64,000 bases of DNA from Methylicorpusculum oleiharenae (GTDB lineage Bacteria; Pseudomonadota; Gammaproteobacteria; Methylococcales; Methylomonadaceae): contig NZ_WUTY02000001.1 of assembly GCF_009828925.2 (NCBI RefSeq), positions 620,001-684,000 on the forward strand, given 5' to 3'. The translations under genes were made by a program, and so were the position numbers. Of the stretch, positions 26,865-36,357 are shown in pieces; position 1 is the stretch's first letter; each line of letters opens with the position of its first letter. The notes beneath the pieces are model-generated. The model was not told the DNA's origin, did no database searches, and saw nothing but the letters and a program-made list of their open reading frames with translations.

Positions 26865-27810
26865 CCATCCTCAAAAAATACCGGTGGGTATCAGCAGTTG
26901 TTTGCTGGGGGAAGCCGTCCGTTATGACGGCGGCCACAAAAGCAACGACTATGTGCGTAAAACGCTGGGAGAATACTTCCAGTTCGTGCCTTTTTGTCCT
27001 GAAGTTGAAAGCGGCATGGGTACGCCCAGACCCCCGATTCAGTTGAGACATACCGACCAAGGCATTCGTTGTGTTGTAGTCAAAGATCATTCTGTTGACG
27101 TTACCGACAGCTTAAACAACTGCGCGGAAAAACAACACGATTGGCTGGCGGGTTTGTGCGGCTACATATTAAAAAAAGACTCGCCCAGCTGCGGAATGGA
27201 ACGGGTCAAAATCTACAGAAATGATTTTGCAGACCGTAACGGTACCGGTTTATTTGCCCAACACCTGAAAACTCATTTTCCGCTGTTGCCTATGGAAGAA
27301 GAAGGCCGTCTTGGTGATCCCAGACTGAGGGAGAATTTTATTCAGCGCGTGTATGTCATGTATCGCTGGAAACAGTTGAACGAAGCATCCGCCACTCCAA
27401 GAGCACTTACCGAATTTCATGCCCGCCATAAATTGATAGCGATGAGCCACGATCAAAACAGTGCCCGCGAATTAGGCCGGTTGGCAGCCAGCGCGGATAA
27501 AAAAAATATCCACCAGATCCTGCCCGAATACGGTGCTCAATTGATGCTCTGCCTGAAAAAAACGGCAACGCCGGGCAACCATGTGAATGTGCTTCAGCAT
27601 ATCCAGGGTTATTTAAAAAAATCCCTGGAAAGCGATGATAAAGCCGAATTGTGCGAAACGATTGAACGCTACCGCCTGGGCCAACTGCCGCTGATTGTCC
27701 CTATCACTTTGCTCAGACATCATTTTCGAAGACAACCTGACCCTTTTATCGAGCAGTCTTACTACATGACGCCCTATCCGCAAGAGTTGACCGTACTCAA
27801 TGAAATTTGA
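26857..27810 (+). CDS. DUF523-DUF1722 protein (YbgA-like fusion)
   Basis: A 317-residue protein. The N-terminal DUF523 (about 5-150) starts IPVGISSCLLGEAVRYDGGH and holds VPFCPEVESGMGTPRPP and ILKKDSPSCGMERVKIY, with Cys in positions that suggest metal or cluster binding. The C-terminal DUF1722 (about 180-305) has ALTEFHARHKLIAMSHDQ and LRHHFRRQPDPFIEQSYY. In E. coli the DUF1722 protein YbgA lies next to photolyase phr, and this combination is commonly near DNA photolyase. No photolyase gene is in the window. Cotranscribed with DUF1499. Its stop codon is immediately followed by a family B repeat. Confidence 0.85.
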   Translation: MNSHPQKIPVGISSCLLGEAVRYDGGHKSNDYVRKTLGEYFQFVPFCPEVESGMGTPRPPIQLRHTDQGIRCVVVKDHSVDVTDSLNNCAEKQHDWLAGLCGYILKKDSPSCGMERVKIYRNDFADRNGTGLFAQHLKTHFPLLPMEEEGRLGDPRLRENFIQRVYVMYRWKQLNEASATPRALTEFHARHKLIAMSHDQNSARELGRLAASADKKNIHQILPEYGAQLMLCLKKTATPGNHVNVLQHIQGYLKKSLESDDKAELCETIERYRLGQLPLIVPITLLRHHFRRQPDPFIEQSYYMTPYPQELTVLNEI

Positions 27811-27917
27811 ATTATACCTTTCGCACTCCAAATTTCGGCAGTGCCCAAGGAGGCAACGGGTTGTTCGGCAAAGGCTTTACCAGCATGGATGCTGGCATAG
27901 AGCCTATAGGGATGTAT
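27811..27917. repeat. Interspersed repeat family B, copy 2
   Basis: The same 107-base unit as at 19418-19524. It begins at the first base after the stop codon of the DUF523-DUF1722 gene and ends 28 bases before the GTG of the next gene, so it fills that intergenic space. Confidence 0.85.
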
Positions 27918-27945
27918 TTCAGACGGACCAACCGGGCAATCTATA

Positions 27946-28845
27946 GTGCGTGTAGCTTTAGCTTTTTTCGCTCTGGTTTTACTGTGGTCAACCACGCCGC
28001 TAGCCATCAAATGGAGCGGTGAAGGCCCGGGTTATTTATTCGGCGCGATGGGCCGCATGGTGATTGGCTTGGCCTGCATGTTACCGGTCCTGCTGGTGAT
28101 GCGGCAAAAACTGCCCTTAACGGCTAAAGCACTGTCGACCTATCTGGCCGTTGCCTTGCAAATCTATGGTGCCATGCTGTCAACCTATTGGGCGGCCCAA
28201 TTTATTCCATCCGGCTGGATCTCTGTGATATTTGGGTTAACACCCATGATGACAGCTTTAATGGCCGCCGTCTGGCTGACTGAAAAAAGCCTGAGTCCGA
28301 CGAAAATTTCAGCTTACCTGATCGGCTTTTCGGGTTTGATGGTGATGTTCGGATCAGCGCTGGAAATCGGCCGGGAATCAGCATTAGGCATTGCTGCAGT
28401 GATGTTTTCGGCCTTCCTGCAATCAGCCAGCTCAGTCTGGATCAAGCGCGTCAACAGCCAACTACCGGCAGTTTGCCAAGTGACAGGCGGTCTGTTAATC
28501 GCAGTGCCGCTCTATCTTGCGACCTGGTTTGGCATGGACGGACAATGGCCTGAGACCTTGCCGGTAACCAGCCTGGTTTCAATAATATATCTTGGCGCTA
28601 TCGCAACGACGGTGGGATTTGCGCTTTATTACTACGTCCTCACCCATTTGCCCGCAACCCAGGTTGCCTTGATTACATTACTCACGCCCATCTTGTCCTT
28701 ACTGCTGGGCAATGCTGTGAACCACGAACCGTTAAGCTCCAAAGTGCTGACCGGCACCGCATTAATCATGAGCGCCTTGTTGCTGCATCAGGGCAGCCTG
28801 CCCGGACGCAAGCGGCAGAAAGCACTATTAAAAAAGCGAGTTTGA
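27946..28845 (+). CDS. DMT/EamA-family permease
   Basis: A 299-residue inner-membrane protein with two EamA halves (about 5-130 and 145-275), giving about ten helices. The first helix ALAFFALVLLWSTTPLAIKW has the typical WSTxPLAIKW motif. The second half has SSVWIKRVNSQLP and TVGFALYYYVLTHLPA, as in drug/metabolite exporters. The start is a GTG (VRVALAFF) because no ATG fits before the first helix. The upstream region is a family B repeat, so the gene may rely on read-through or on signals in the repeat. Substrate unknown. Confidence 0.85.
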   Translation: MRVALAFFALVLLWSTTPLAIKWSGEGPGYLFGAMGRMVIGLACMLPVLLVMRQKLPLTAKALSTYLAVALQIYGAMLSTYWAAQFIPSGWISVIFGLTPMMTALMAAVWLTEKSLSPTKISAYLIGFSGLMVMFGSALEIGRESALGIAAVMFSAFLQSASSVWIKRVNSQLPAVCQVTGGLLIAVPLYLATWFGMDGQWPETLPVTSLVSIIYLGAIATTVGFALYYYVLTHLPATQVALITLLTPILSLLLGNAVNHEPLSSKVLTGTALIMSALLLHQGSLPGRKRQKALLKKRV

Positions 28846-28865
28846 CGAAATCAGATCCTATCGCC

Positions 28866-28933
28866 CAGCAATTCCCAGTTTGAACTTTTATGTGGCTTTG
28901 AGGGATGGCGTAAGCCTTGCCAGGAATCGCCCT
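28866..28933 (-). repeat. Family A repeat, partial copy, opposite orientation
   Basis: AGCAATTCCCAGTTTGAAC and TGGCGTAAGCCTTGCCAGG are the inverse of the family A end (CAAGGCTTACGCCAACCCTC, then GTTCAAACTGGGAATTGCTG). It lies between two convergent genes. Confidence 0.65.
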
Positions 28934-28948
28934 AGACCCCCTCTTGAC

Positions 28949-30037
28949 CTAAGCAAAGCTTGGACCTTTTAACCAGGAAATAAATAATTTATAGCCCAGC
29001 GCCAGCACAACGGCACCAACGAACAGCCCGATGATTCCGGAAAACAGCATGCCGCCTATCGCGCCAATAAAGACGATGATCATTGGCAGATCAAGTCCGC
29101 GGCCCATTAAAATGGGTTTCAAGATATTATCTATAAATCCAACGCCCAGCATCCAAACCATGAATACCGTTGCAAATAAGGTGTCGTGTCCGGTAAAGAC
29201 ATAAATGATACACGGCACAAACAGGATCAAAGTAGGCAGTTGCACAATGGCGATAAACAAACACAGAATCGTCAGAATGCCAGCACCGGGAATACCTGCC
29301 ACAAAGAAGGCTCCACCCGCCAGCAGGGTCTGAATCAAAGCAACCCCCAAAACGCCGCGCGCCACGCCGCGAATCGTGGAAGTGCATAAGACGCTTAATT
29401 CCTCACCCTGTGTTCCGGCAATGCGCTTGCCGATGGCCAAAGCCAGATGATGCCCGCCCTTGCCGTACACCCAAAGCGTACCGGAGATAATCACCGACAC
29501 AATCAATTGCAAAATAGCCAGGATCGTTGAAGCCCCGGAGGAGAGCAGCCATTTACTGATCAACTTAATCTGTGGCGCAAATTGTTTGACCGAATCGGCC
29601 AGGTTTGTTGCGGTTAGCTGCCAAAAATTAAATAGGGGCTTTCCTATCAAAGGCCAGGCTGCCACCTTTTCCGGGGGCGCAGGAATGGAGAAACCTTCCT
29701 GTTGAAATTTATGCGTCAGTTCCTGGATATTTTCAGTCAACATCCCTGCCAAAAAAACACAAGGCCCAAGAATGATGAGCAACAACAGGGTCGTTATCAA
29801 TACGGCAGAAAGCTTTTCCCGGTCACCCAGCATGGCCGACAGTGATTGATGAAGTGGATACAGGGCAACCGCAATAATGATTCCCCAGGCCAGCGGATTG
29901 ATAAAAGGACTGGCAATTTGAAAACACCAGGATACCAACAGAAAAATAAGGCCGATCTTAATGGCCGATTCCACTGCTTTCCGCGTAAAGTCCTCGGTAG
30001 AAACAGAAGAAGTATCGTTTGTCATAGGAATACCCAT
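28949..30037 (-). CDS. AI-2E family permease
   Basis: A 362-residue membrane protein of the PF01594 family. There are two helices near the N-terminus (IGLIFLLVSWCFQIASPFI at 29-47, then WGIIIAVALYPLHQS), a hydrophilic stretch (about 95-175) with mostly helical periplasmic character, and six more helices, including GVALIQTLLAGGAFFVAGI and MLFSGIIGLFVGAVVLALGY. The family includes TqsA-like autoinducer-2 exporters and YdiK-like proteins; the substrate cannot be assigned. ATG at 30037 is used; ATG 30025 is an alternative. It is separated from the efflux operon by a G repeat. Confidence 0.85.
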   Translation of the reverse strand: MGIPMTNDTSSVSTEDFTRKAVESAIKIGLIFLLVSWCFQIASPFINPLAWGIIIAVALYPLHQSLSAMLGDREKLSAVLITTLLLLIILGPCVFLAGMLTENIQELTHKFQQEGFSIPAPPEKVAAWPLIGKPLFNFWQLTATNLADSVKQFAPQIKLISKWLLSSGASTILAILQLIVSVIISGTLWVYGKGGHHLALAIGKRIAGTQGEELSVLCTSTIRGVARGVLGVALIQTLLAGGAFFVAGIPGAGILTILCLFIAIVQLPTLILFVPCIIYVFTGHDTLFATVFMVWMLGVGFIDNILKPILMGRGLDLPMIIVFIGAIGGMLFSGIIGLFVGAVVLALGYKLFISWLKGPSFA

Positions 30038-30091
30038 AAGTAGTCTTCAAAAATCAGGTTAGGAATAAGCATAAAATAACTTAGCCATTTG

Positions 30092-30129
30092 CCTCCCCTC
30101 ACCCCAGCCCTCTCCCAGAGAGAGAGGGC
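30092..30129. repeat. Short inverted repeat of the CCCTCTCCC-GAGAGAG type
   Basis: CCCTCACCCCAGCCCTCTCC followed by CAGAGAGAGAGGG is a widespread bacterial interspersed element whose translations give PLTPALSQRER. It may also act as a terminator for the minus-strand efflux operon ending at 30158. Confidence 0.65.
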
Positions 30130-30157
30130 GTCTATTTGCACGGCGTTAGTTGGACCG

Positions 30158-31594
30158 TTATGGAAAAAACGAGGCTTCTTTGGGTTTCGGCACCAAGGCT
30201 TTTTGTTCCGCCTCAACGATCCAGCCGCCGCCCATGGCTCTATACAACTGAATCAGAGCGACAAACGTATCACTGCGGGCCTGAACCAGTTCGATTTGAC
30301 CTTCGTAATATTGGCGCAGCGCATCCAGCACTTCCAGATAAGAGGTATACCCCTCGTCATAGCGTATCCGGGACAGGCGCAAATAATTTTCTAAGGCTTC
30401 CACCCGCCGGGCTTGCGCACTTTGTTGCTCGTTGGATTTGGCACTGGCGACCAGACCGTCCTCAAACTCGCTGAATGCAGCAAGAATAGCTCTTTGGTAG
30501 CTGGCCAAAGCGGCTTGCTGCCCTGCTTCAGCTGCTTGCACCTGACCTGCAACCCTTCCTGCTGTAAAAATCGGCCCAAGCAAACGGCTACCGATAGTCC
30601 AAAAGTTAGCCCCAGGAACAAACAATTGAGCCACTTCCATACTTGCCTGACCTATATCGCCGGTGAGCGAAACTTTCGGGAAATATTCGCCTCGCGCAAC
30701 ACCGATGCGGGCGTTCGCCGCAATCAGATTTTGTTCCGCCTGCTGGATGTCCGGCCTGCGAATCAACTGTTCGGAAGGAAGCCCGGCCGGTACTGGGGGC
30801 GGAGCCAATTCATCCAGTGTCAGGCCTCTATCGATAGCGCCGGGAGGCCTGCCCAGCAAAAGGCTCAACGCATGTTCAGTCTGGGCAACCTGCTGTTCAA
30901 AAAGAGGAATCAGTGCGCGGCGGCGTTCAAGTTCCGATGTTGACTGACTCACTTCGATTTCCGACGAATACCCCATGTCAAAACGCGCTTTGGCAATCCG
31001 GTTTTCCTCGATCAGAGAATCAACGGTTTGCCGGGTTATTTCCAGGCGCCGGTCCAGAGCGCGAAGCACAATATAGGTTTGAGCCACGGAACTCACCAAG
31101 GTCAAGACGACCGCATTCCTGGCTGATTCCTGCGCGAGCAAGTCAGCGCCTGCAGCTTCCTTGGCCCGTCGCAATTGCCCCCAGACATCCAGCTCCCAAA
31201 ACATCGTGGCGCCTAACTGGGCTGCATCGGTATCAGGCACTTTTCCGCCAAAACCGGTCGCTTCACCGCTGGGTTGGCGGCGATCATAACCTGCCTGACC
31301 GAATATCTGCGGAAACAGACTGGCGCGGGTAGCGCCGTATACGCCCATGAACTGCTCGACATTGGCTATCGCAACCTTGAGATCCAGGTTATTCATCAAT
31401 GCTTGATCGACCAACTGATTCAGCACCGGATCATGCAACTGTTCCCACCAGGGCAGATTAGCCGTTTCACGGGCATCTTCAGCGGCAAACCGCCATTGTG
31501 CCGGGGCCTCGATCTTCGGTTTCTCATAATCCGGACCCACCATAAAGCATCCGGTCAAGCTGAGAGCAAGCGCACCAACAATCAATTTACTCAT
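30158..31594 (-). CDS. Outer-membrane efflux lipoprotein (NodT/OprM family)
   Basis: The TolC-type channel of a tripartite pump, 478 residues. A signal and lipobox LALSLTGC give a lipid-anchored protein. VGPDYEKPKIEAPAQW follows, as in OprM/CusC-like proteins. Two repeated helical parts (with DLKVAIANVEQFMGVYGATR and AEQNLIAANARIGVARGEYFP) are typical of the TolC trimer. The start at 31594 is fixed by GAGGAGAGC before it; it overlaps the pump permease gene by eight bases. Last gene of the operon MFP-RND-OMF. Confidence 0.92.
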   Translation of the reverse strand: MSKLIVGALALSLTGCFMVGPDYEKPKIEAPAQWRFAAEDARETANLPWWEQLHDPVLNQLVDQALMNNLDLKVAIANVEQFMGVYGATRASLFPQIFGQAGYDRRQPSGEATGFGGKVPDTDAAQLGATMFWELDVWGQLRRAKEAAGADLLAQESARNAVVLTLVSSVAQTYIVLRALDRRLEITRQTVDSLIEENRIAKARFDMGYSSEIEVSQSTSELERRRALIPLFEQQVAQTEHALSLLLGRPPGAIDRGLTLDELAPPPVPAGLPSEQLIRRPDIQQAEQNLIAANARIGVARGEYFPKVSLTGDIGQASMEVAQLFVPGANFWTIGSRLLGPIFTAGRVAGQVQAAEAGQQAALASYQRAILAAFSEFEDGLVASAKSNEQQSAQARRVEALENYLRLSRIRYDEGYTSYLEVLDALRQYYEGQIELVQARSDTFVALIQLYRAMGGGWIVEAEQKALVPKPKEASFFP

Positions 31595-34500
31595 GATCGC
31601 TCTCCTCACCTGCTGCCGGTAATTCTGATTTTTTACTGCCTGCCAAGGTCTCTACTGCATAAAAAAGAACAGGGATCAGAAAAATAGCAATGAAAGTGGC
31701 CGCAGTCATGCCCCCGATAACCGCATAACCCATGACCCGGCGAGACAAGGCTCCGGCTCCACTGGCAACCGCCAAAGGCAGACATCCCAGAATAAACGAC
31801 AATGCGGTCATCATAATCGGGCGTAACCGCAATCGCGCCGCTTCCAGAGAGGCGTCGTAAACGCTTTTACCTTCCTCAACTCCCATCTTGGCAAACTCAA
31901 CGATAAGAATCGCATTTTTTGCAGCAAGACCTATCAGCATGACCAAGCCGATCTGTGCATACAGATTATTCTCGTAGTGGCCGACCATCAAACCTGCGAA
32001 GGCACCGAAAATAGCTATCGGCGTACCCAACAAGACACTGAACGGCAAACTCCAGCTTTCATAAAGCGCAGCCAAAATCAAAAAGACGCAGAAAATAGCA
32101 AAAGCAAAGACCACCGCAGGAGATACGCCCTCTTGGGCCTTTTTTTCCTGGTAGCTCATGCCGATATAGTCATAGCCCATGTCGGTCGGCATCGTTTCGG
32201 CAAAGACCTCTTCCATGGCCTTCATCACCTGAGCCGAGCTGTATCCGGGATTCGCTGTGGCGCTGACCTGCTGACTTCGAAACAGGTTGTAGCGCATGGT
32301 AAATTCCGGCCCTTCGGTCTTGCGGATACTGGTCAGCGTTTCCAACGGCACAGTATTGCCCTCACTGTTACGCACATAAAACTGGCCTAACGATTGGGTA
32401 TCCTTGCGGTATTCGCCTTCGGCCTGCACATAGACCTGCCACTGCCGCCCAAAACGATTGAAGTAATTGATAAACCCGCTGCCCATGTAAGCCTGCAAAG
32501 TCTTGTAAACATCAGACAGCTGAACTCCTTGTTTGAGCACTTTGTCCCGGTCCACATCGACAAAGATTTGCGGAACCGAGGGTAGCCCGGTAGTGAACAA
32601 TCCGGCTATTTCAGGCCGTTTTTTCGCTTCGGCAATGAATTTTTCGGTATTTTCAGCAAGATAGGCCACATCTTTCCCGGCTCTGTCTTCGACAATCATT
32701 GTCACGCCGCCCGAAGTGCCCACTCCTGGAATCGCAGGTGGCGGAAAAGAAAAGCCGATCGCGCCGGGCAACTGGGACAATTCCTTATTCAGATGCGCCT
32801 TGATGGCCGAATATTGCTCTTCGGGTTTGGTGCGCTCGGCCCAGTTCTTGAGCGAGATGAAAAAGAAGGTATTGTAGGTGGTAGTGGCCTGACTCAGCAT
32901 GTTGTAGCCGATAACCGACGAGTAATAAGCAACCCCGGGGGTATTTTTTAGAATTTCCTCAACTTGTCGGCTAACTTCATCGGTACGCTGCAAAGACGAA
33001 ACATTAGGAAGCTGAATACCGGCATACAGATAACCCTGATCTTCATCGGGCAAAAAACCCATAGGTACGTTTTTTCCCAGGCCGCCCGTAATAAAGGTCA
33101 AGATGCCGAGAAAAATCATGCTGATGATGGTTTTGCGAATCAGCACCGCACAAAAACTTACATAACCTTTGTTAGCAACCCCGAACCAGCGGTTAAAGCC
33201 GTCAAAAAACTTCTGCACCGGACCTGTTCCACGCACACGAGGCTTTAAAAGCAATGCGGCCAAAGCGGGGCTCAAAGACAGTGAATTGAATGTCGAGATC
33301 ATCACGGATACGCCGACGGTCACGGCAAACTGCTGATACAGCTTGCCAGTGATGCCCGGTATGAACACTGTCGGCAAAAATACAGCAATCAGTGCCAGAG
33401 AAGTACCAATAATGGGGCCTGTTACTTCTTCCATGGTCTTGAGCGTGGCTTCTTTGGGACTGAGTCCATTTTCGATATGATGCTCCACCGACTCGACCAC
33501 GACAATGGGATCATCCACCACCAGACCGATGGCCAATACTAATCCGAACAACGACAATGTATTGATCGAAAAACCCAGTACAGGAAACAGCATAAAAGTG
33601 CCGATCAGCGATACCGGCACCGCCAATAAAGGAATCAGGGTTGGCCGCCAGCCTTGCAGGAACAAAAAGACCACCAAAATAACCAGTACCAAGGCTTCCA
33701 GCAAGGTATGCACGATTTCATTGATACCCTCGGTTACGGCCAGCGTGGTATCCAGAGCAACCACATATTCCAGATCATCAGGAAAACGTGTTTTCAACTC
33801 CTCCATGGTTTTTTTTGCGCCTTCAGCCGCATCAATGGCGTTTGAACCCGGTAACTGGTATAGCGCAATCAAAGCGGCCGGCTTGCCGTTCAGACGTCCG
33901 ACCAGATCATAGGTTTGAGCACCCAGTTCGATGCGTCCCACGTCCTTGATCCTGACTATCGAACCATTGGGCTCCGCGCGCAGTACGATGTTGCCGAATT
34001 CCTCCTCGGTCTGCAGACGCCCTTGAGCCCGCACCGCATAAGTAAAGTCCTGGCCCTGCGGCACCGGCTCGGCACCGACTTTACCCGCCGGGTTCACATT
34101 GTTTTGGGCTTGAACGGCGCTGATGATCTCCGGAATCGTGATATTGAGCTTGGCAAGCTGGTCAGGTTTTACCCAGATACGCATCGCATATTGCCCGGCA
34201 CCGAATACCGTAACACTGGCGATACCCTTGACCCGGGTCATCTGGTCGTTGATGTTGATGTAGGCGTAATTGGCCAGAAAGATATTGTCGTAACTGCCTT
34301 TGGGTGAATAAAGCGCGAACATGATCAGTGGCGAGGCGGTCGACTTAAGCACGTTGACGCCGAAATTGCGCACATCCTGAGGCAGTTGTGATTCTGCCTG
34401 TGATTTACGCATTTGCGTCAGCACCTGGTCGGTATTCGCATCAGTCTCTACGTCAAAGTTCACCCGTAAAGTCATCTGTCCGTTGTTGGCATTGATGGAA

Positions 34501-34736
34501 TACATGTAATTCATGTTATCCACACCGGACATCTGCTGTTCTATAGGCGTAGCAACGGACTGTTCCACCGTAACCGCATCAGCACCGGTATAAGTAGTAG
34601 TGACCTGGATTTCTGGAGGCGCAATATCGGGAAACTGGGCGATCGGCAAGCCAGCCATGGATACCAGTCCGATCATGACCATTAAGATGGCAATCACGAT
34701 TGCCACGATCGGCCGGTTAATAAAAAATTTGGCCAT
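31587..34736 (-). CDS. RND multidrug efflux permease (HAE1, AcrB/MexB-like)
   Basis: The inner-membrane pump subunit, 1049 residues. It starts MAKFFINRPIVAIVIAILMV, the first helix of the family. IGLVVDDPIVVVESVEHH carries the paired Asp of the proton relay (helix 4). MLIGLAAKNAILIVEFAK is the conserved helix 10-11 region. SMVIS-type central helices and two large periplasmic loops are present. Length and motifs match HAE1 pumps for hydrophobic drugs rather than metal pumps. Six bases separate it from the fusion protein gene. No repressor gene lies beside the operon. Confidence 0.95.
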   Translation of the reverse strand: MAKFFINRPIVAIVIAILMVMIGLVSMAGLPIAQFPDIAPPEIQVTTTYTGADAVTVEQSVATPIEQQMSGVDNMNYMYSINANNGQMTLRVNFDVETDANTDQVLTQMRKSQAESQLPQDVRNFGVNVLKSTASPLIMFALYSPKGSYDNIFLANYAYININDQMTRVKGIASVTVFGAGQYAMRIWVKPDQLAKLNITIPEIISAVQAQNNVNPAGKVGAEPVPQGQDFTYAVRAQGRLQTEEEFGNIVLRAEPNGSIVRIKDVGRIELGAQTYDLVGRLNGKPAALIALYQLPGSNAIDAAEGAKKTMEELKTRFPDDLEYVVALDTTLAVTEGINEIVHTLLEALVLVILVVFLFLQGWRPTLIPLLAVPVSLIGTFMLFPVLGFSINTLSLFGLVLAIGLVVDDPIVVVESVEHHIENGLSPKEATLKTMEEVTGPIIGTSLALIAVFLPTVFIPGITGKLYQQFAVTVGVSVMISTFNSLSLSPALAALLLKPRVRGTGPVQKFFDGFNRWFGVANKGYVSFCAVLIRKTIISMIFLGILTFITGGLGKNVPMGFLPDEDQGYLYAGIQLPNVSSLQRTDEVSRQVEEILKNTPGVAYYSSVIGYNMLSQATTTYNTFFFISLKNWAERTKPEEQYSAIKAHLNKELSQLPGAIGFSFPPPAIPGVGTSGGVTMIVEDRAGKDVAYLAENTEKFIAEAKKRPEIAGLFTTGLPSVPQIFVDVDRDKVLKQGVQLSDVYKTLQAYMGSGFINYFNRFGRQWQVYVQAEGEYRKDTQSLGQFYVRNSEGNTVPLETLTSIRKTEGPEFTMRYNLFRSQQVSATANPGYSSAQVMKAMEEVFAETMPTDMGYDYIGMSYQEKKAQEGVSPAVVFAFAIFCVFLILAALYESWSLPFSVLLGTPIAIFGAFAGLMVGHYENNLYAQIGLVMLIGLAAKNAILIVEFAKMGVEEGKSVYDASLEAARLRLRPIMMTALSFILGCLPLAVASGAGALSRRVMGYAVIGGMTAATFIAIFLIPVLFYAVETLAGSKKSELPAAGEESDHE

Positions 34737-34742
34737 GGCGGG

Positions 34743-35927
34743 TTAACTCCCAGAGGCAGCGGAGACATCCGCATAAGGTTTGGGGTCGACCTTGGCACCT
34801 GCCCGGGCTTTCTGAATGCCCTCCACAATAACCCGTTCACCCACTTGCAGTCCTTGCTCTACGACAATCAGGGTATCGACATTTTCAGCCGTTACTACCG
34901 GGCGTATTGCCACGGTGTTGTCAGCGTTGACGACGGCAACCAGTTTCCGACCCTGCATATCAATGATCGCCCGCTGAGGGACCAATAGCGCTCCCTCCCT
35001 GTTTTTGACTATCGCACGCACTCTCGCGTATTGCCCCGGACGGAGAAAACTACCGGGATTGGGGAATAGAATGGCGGCCTGAATCGTACCGGTTCTAACG
35101 TCGACTTGACGGTCAGCAAAGAAAAATTTCCCCGGATGCGGGTAGGTTGAGCCATCGGCTAAGATGAGTTCCAAGGGCCGGTCCTGCTTCGATTCCCCGC
35201 CGTTCTGACGCTCCCGGACAAACTCAAGATACTGCTGCTCGCTAAGCGGAATAAAGGCTTTAATAGGGTCGACCTGCGAAACCGTGGTGAGTACCGCATT
35301 GGAACTGCCGGGGCCCACCAGATTGCCGAGTTGCGTTTTTGACAAACCGGCAATGCCGTCGATAGGCGAAGTTATTTTTGTAAAACCGAGCTGAAGCTGC
35401 GCACTGTCAACCGCGGATCTGGCAGCCATCACTTCAGCCAGAACGGAAGCCTCTCGGCCTACGGCATTGTCACGATCACGCACACTCACGGCTTTTTCCG
35501 GCAACAGTCTCTGTACCCGGTCCATATCCAGCCGTGCCGTTTTCAACAGGGCTTCCTGCCGGGCTAAATTGCTGCGGGCGCCATCCAGTGCAGCCTGAAA
35601 AACTCTGGGATCTATTTCATAGAGCAACTGACCTTTTTTGACTCGCTGCCCTTCCTGATAATGCTGTTTGATCAGGTAGCCGGATATTTGGGCCAGAATT
35701 TGCGCATTCACCATACCGTCAAGAGAGCCCACCCATTCCTGATAAACAGGCACATTCCTTTGCTGCACTTCCGTGACTTGGACGACTGGCGGTGGCGGAG
35801 CCTGTATCTGTTTTTCCTTTTCACAAGCGGTAGTCATAAAGACCAACATCAGTGCCAGCGAACAGATAGACCTCTTCGGCTGATGATCGGATTGCCGGTC
35901 TGTCAAACGGGTTAGTATTACTTTCAT
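34743..35927 (-). CDS. Periplasmic membrane fusion protein of the RND pump
   Basis: The AcrA/MexE-like adaptor, 394 residues. A lipobox MTTAC (about residue 35) anchors it in the inner membrane. It has a lipoyl-like domain at VQVTEVQQRNVPVYQEWVG and ILAQISGYLIKQHYQEGQRV, a coiled-coil hairpin (about 100-160), ITSPIDGIAGLSKTQLGN and a C-terminal beta-barrel with VPQRAIIDMQGRKLV. First gene of the operon. The region upstream (35928-36357) has no gene on either strand apart from the next gene's start. Confidence 0.94.
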   Translation of the reverse strand: MKVILTRLTDRQSDHQPKRSICSLALMLVFMTTACEKEKQIQAPPPPVVQVTEVQQRNVPVYQEWVGSLDGMVNAQILAQISGYLIKQHYQEGQRVKKGQLLYEIDPRVFQAALDGARSNLARQEALLKTARLDMDRVQRLLPEKAVSVRDRDNAVGREASVLAEVMAARSAVDSAQLQLGFTKITSPIDGIAGLSKTQLGNLVGPGSSNAVLTTVSQVDPIKAFIPLSEQQYLEFVRERQNGGESKQDRPLELILADGSTYPHPGKFFFADRQVDVRTGTIQAAILFPNPGSFLRPGQYARVRAIVKNREGALLVPQRAIIDMQGRKLVAVVNADNTVAIRPVVTAENVDTLIVVEQGLQVGERVIVEGIQKARAGAKVDPKPYADVSAASGS

Positions 35928-36357
35928 GCGACGTGCCCTTGTCGAAAATGAACGATTGAATAACGGATGATTTGGCTAAAGACTAGTTTGTTTTGTTACA
36001 AATGGTGCTGGAAACATAACGTCACTTTATAAAACCGGGAGTGTATCAACGAAGACAATTCATGCCATTATAAAGCTGCGGAATCTGTGTTGATATTGTT
36101 AACCATTTCCCCTGTAATGATCCATTACTATTTTCAGCGTAATCAAGCAGTCGAGTCATGCTTTATCGAGTTTTTAGAGCCTATGGAGTAAACTCGGCAA
36201 CCGGGAATACCCCACCAAAACTAAAGTACTATTGAATTTTCTTGCTGGGGCTAAATAAATCGGGCCCCATTACAGATAAGTGCGGACATTATGCTTCGCC
36301 AAATCCTGATTATCATTACGTAACGTTTTAACCGGAACGCATAAAGAGGCTGAACAC
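35928..36357. other. Divergent promoter region, 430 bases
   Basis: Between the efflux operon (minus) and the potassium channel gene (plus). A/T-rich, no supported reading frame, RNA or repeat. It should hold the promoters of both units; no obvious palindromic operator for a TetR-like regulator was seen. Confidence 0.45.
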
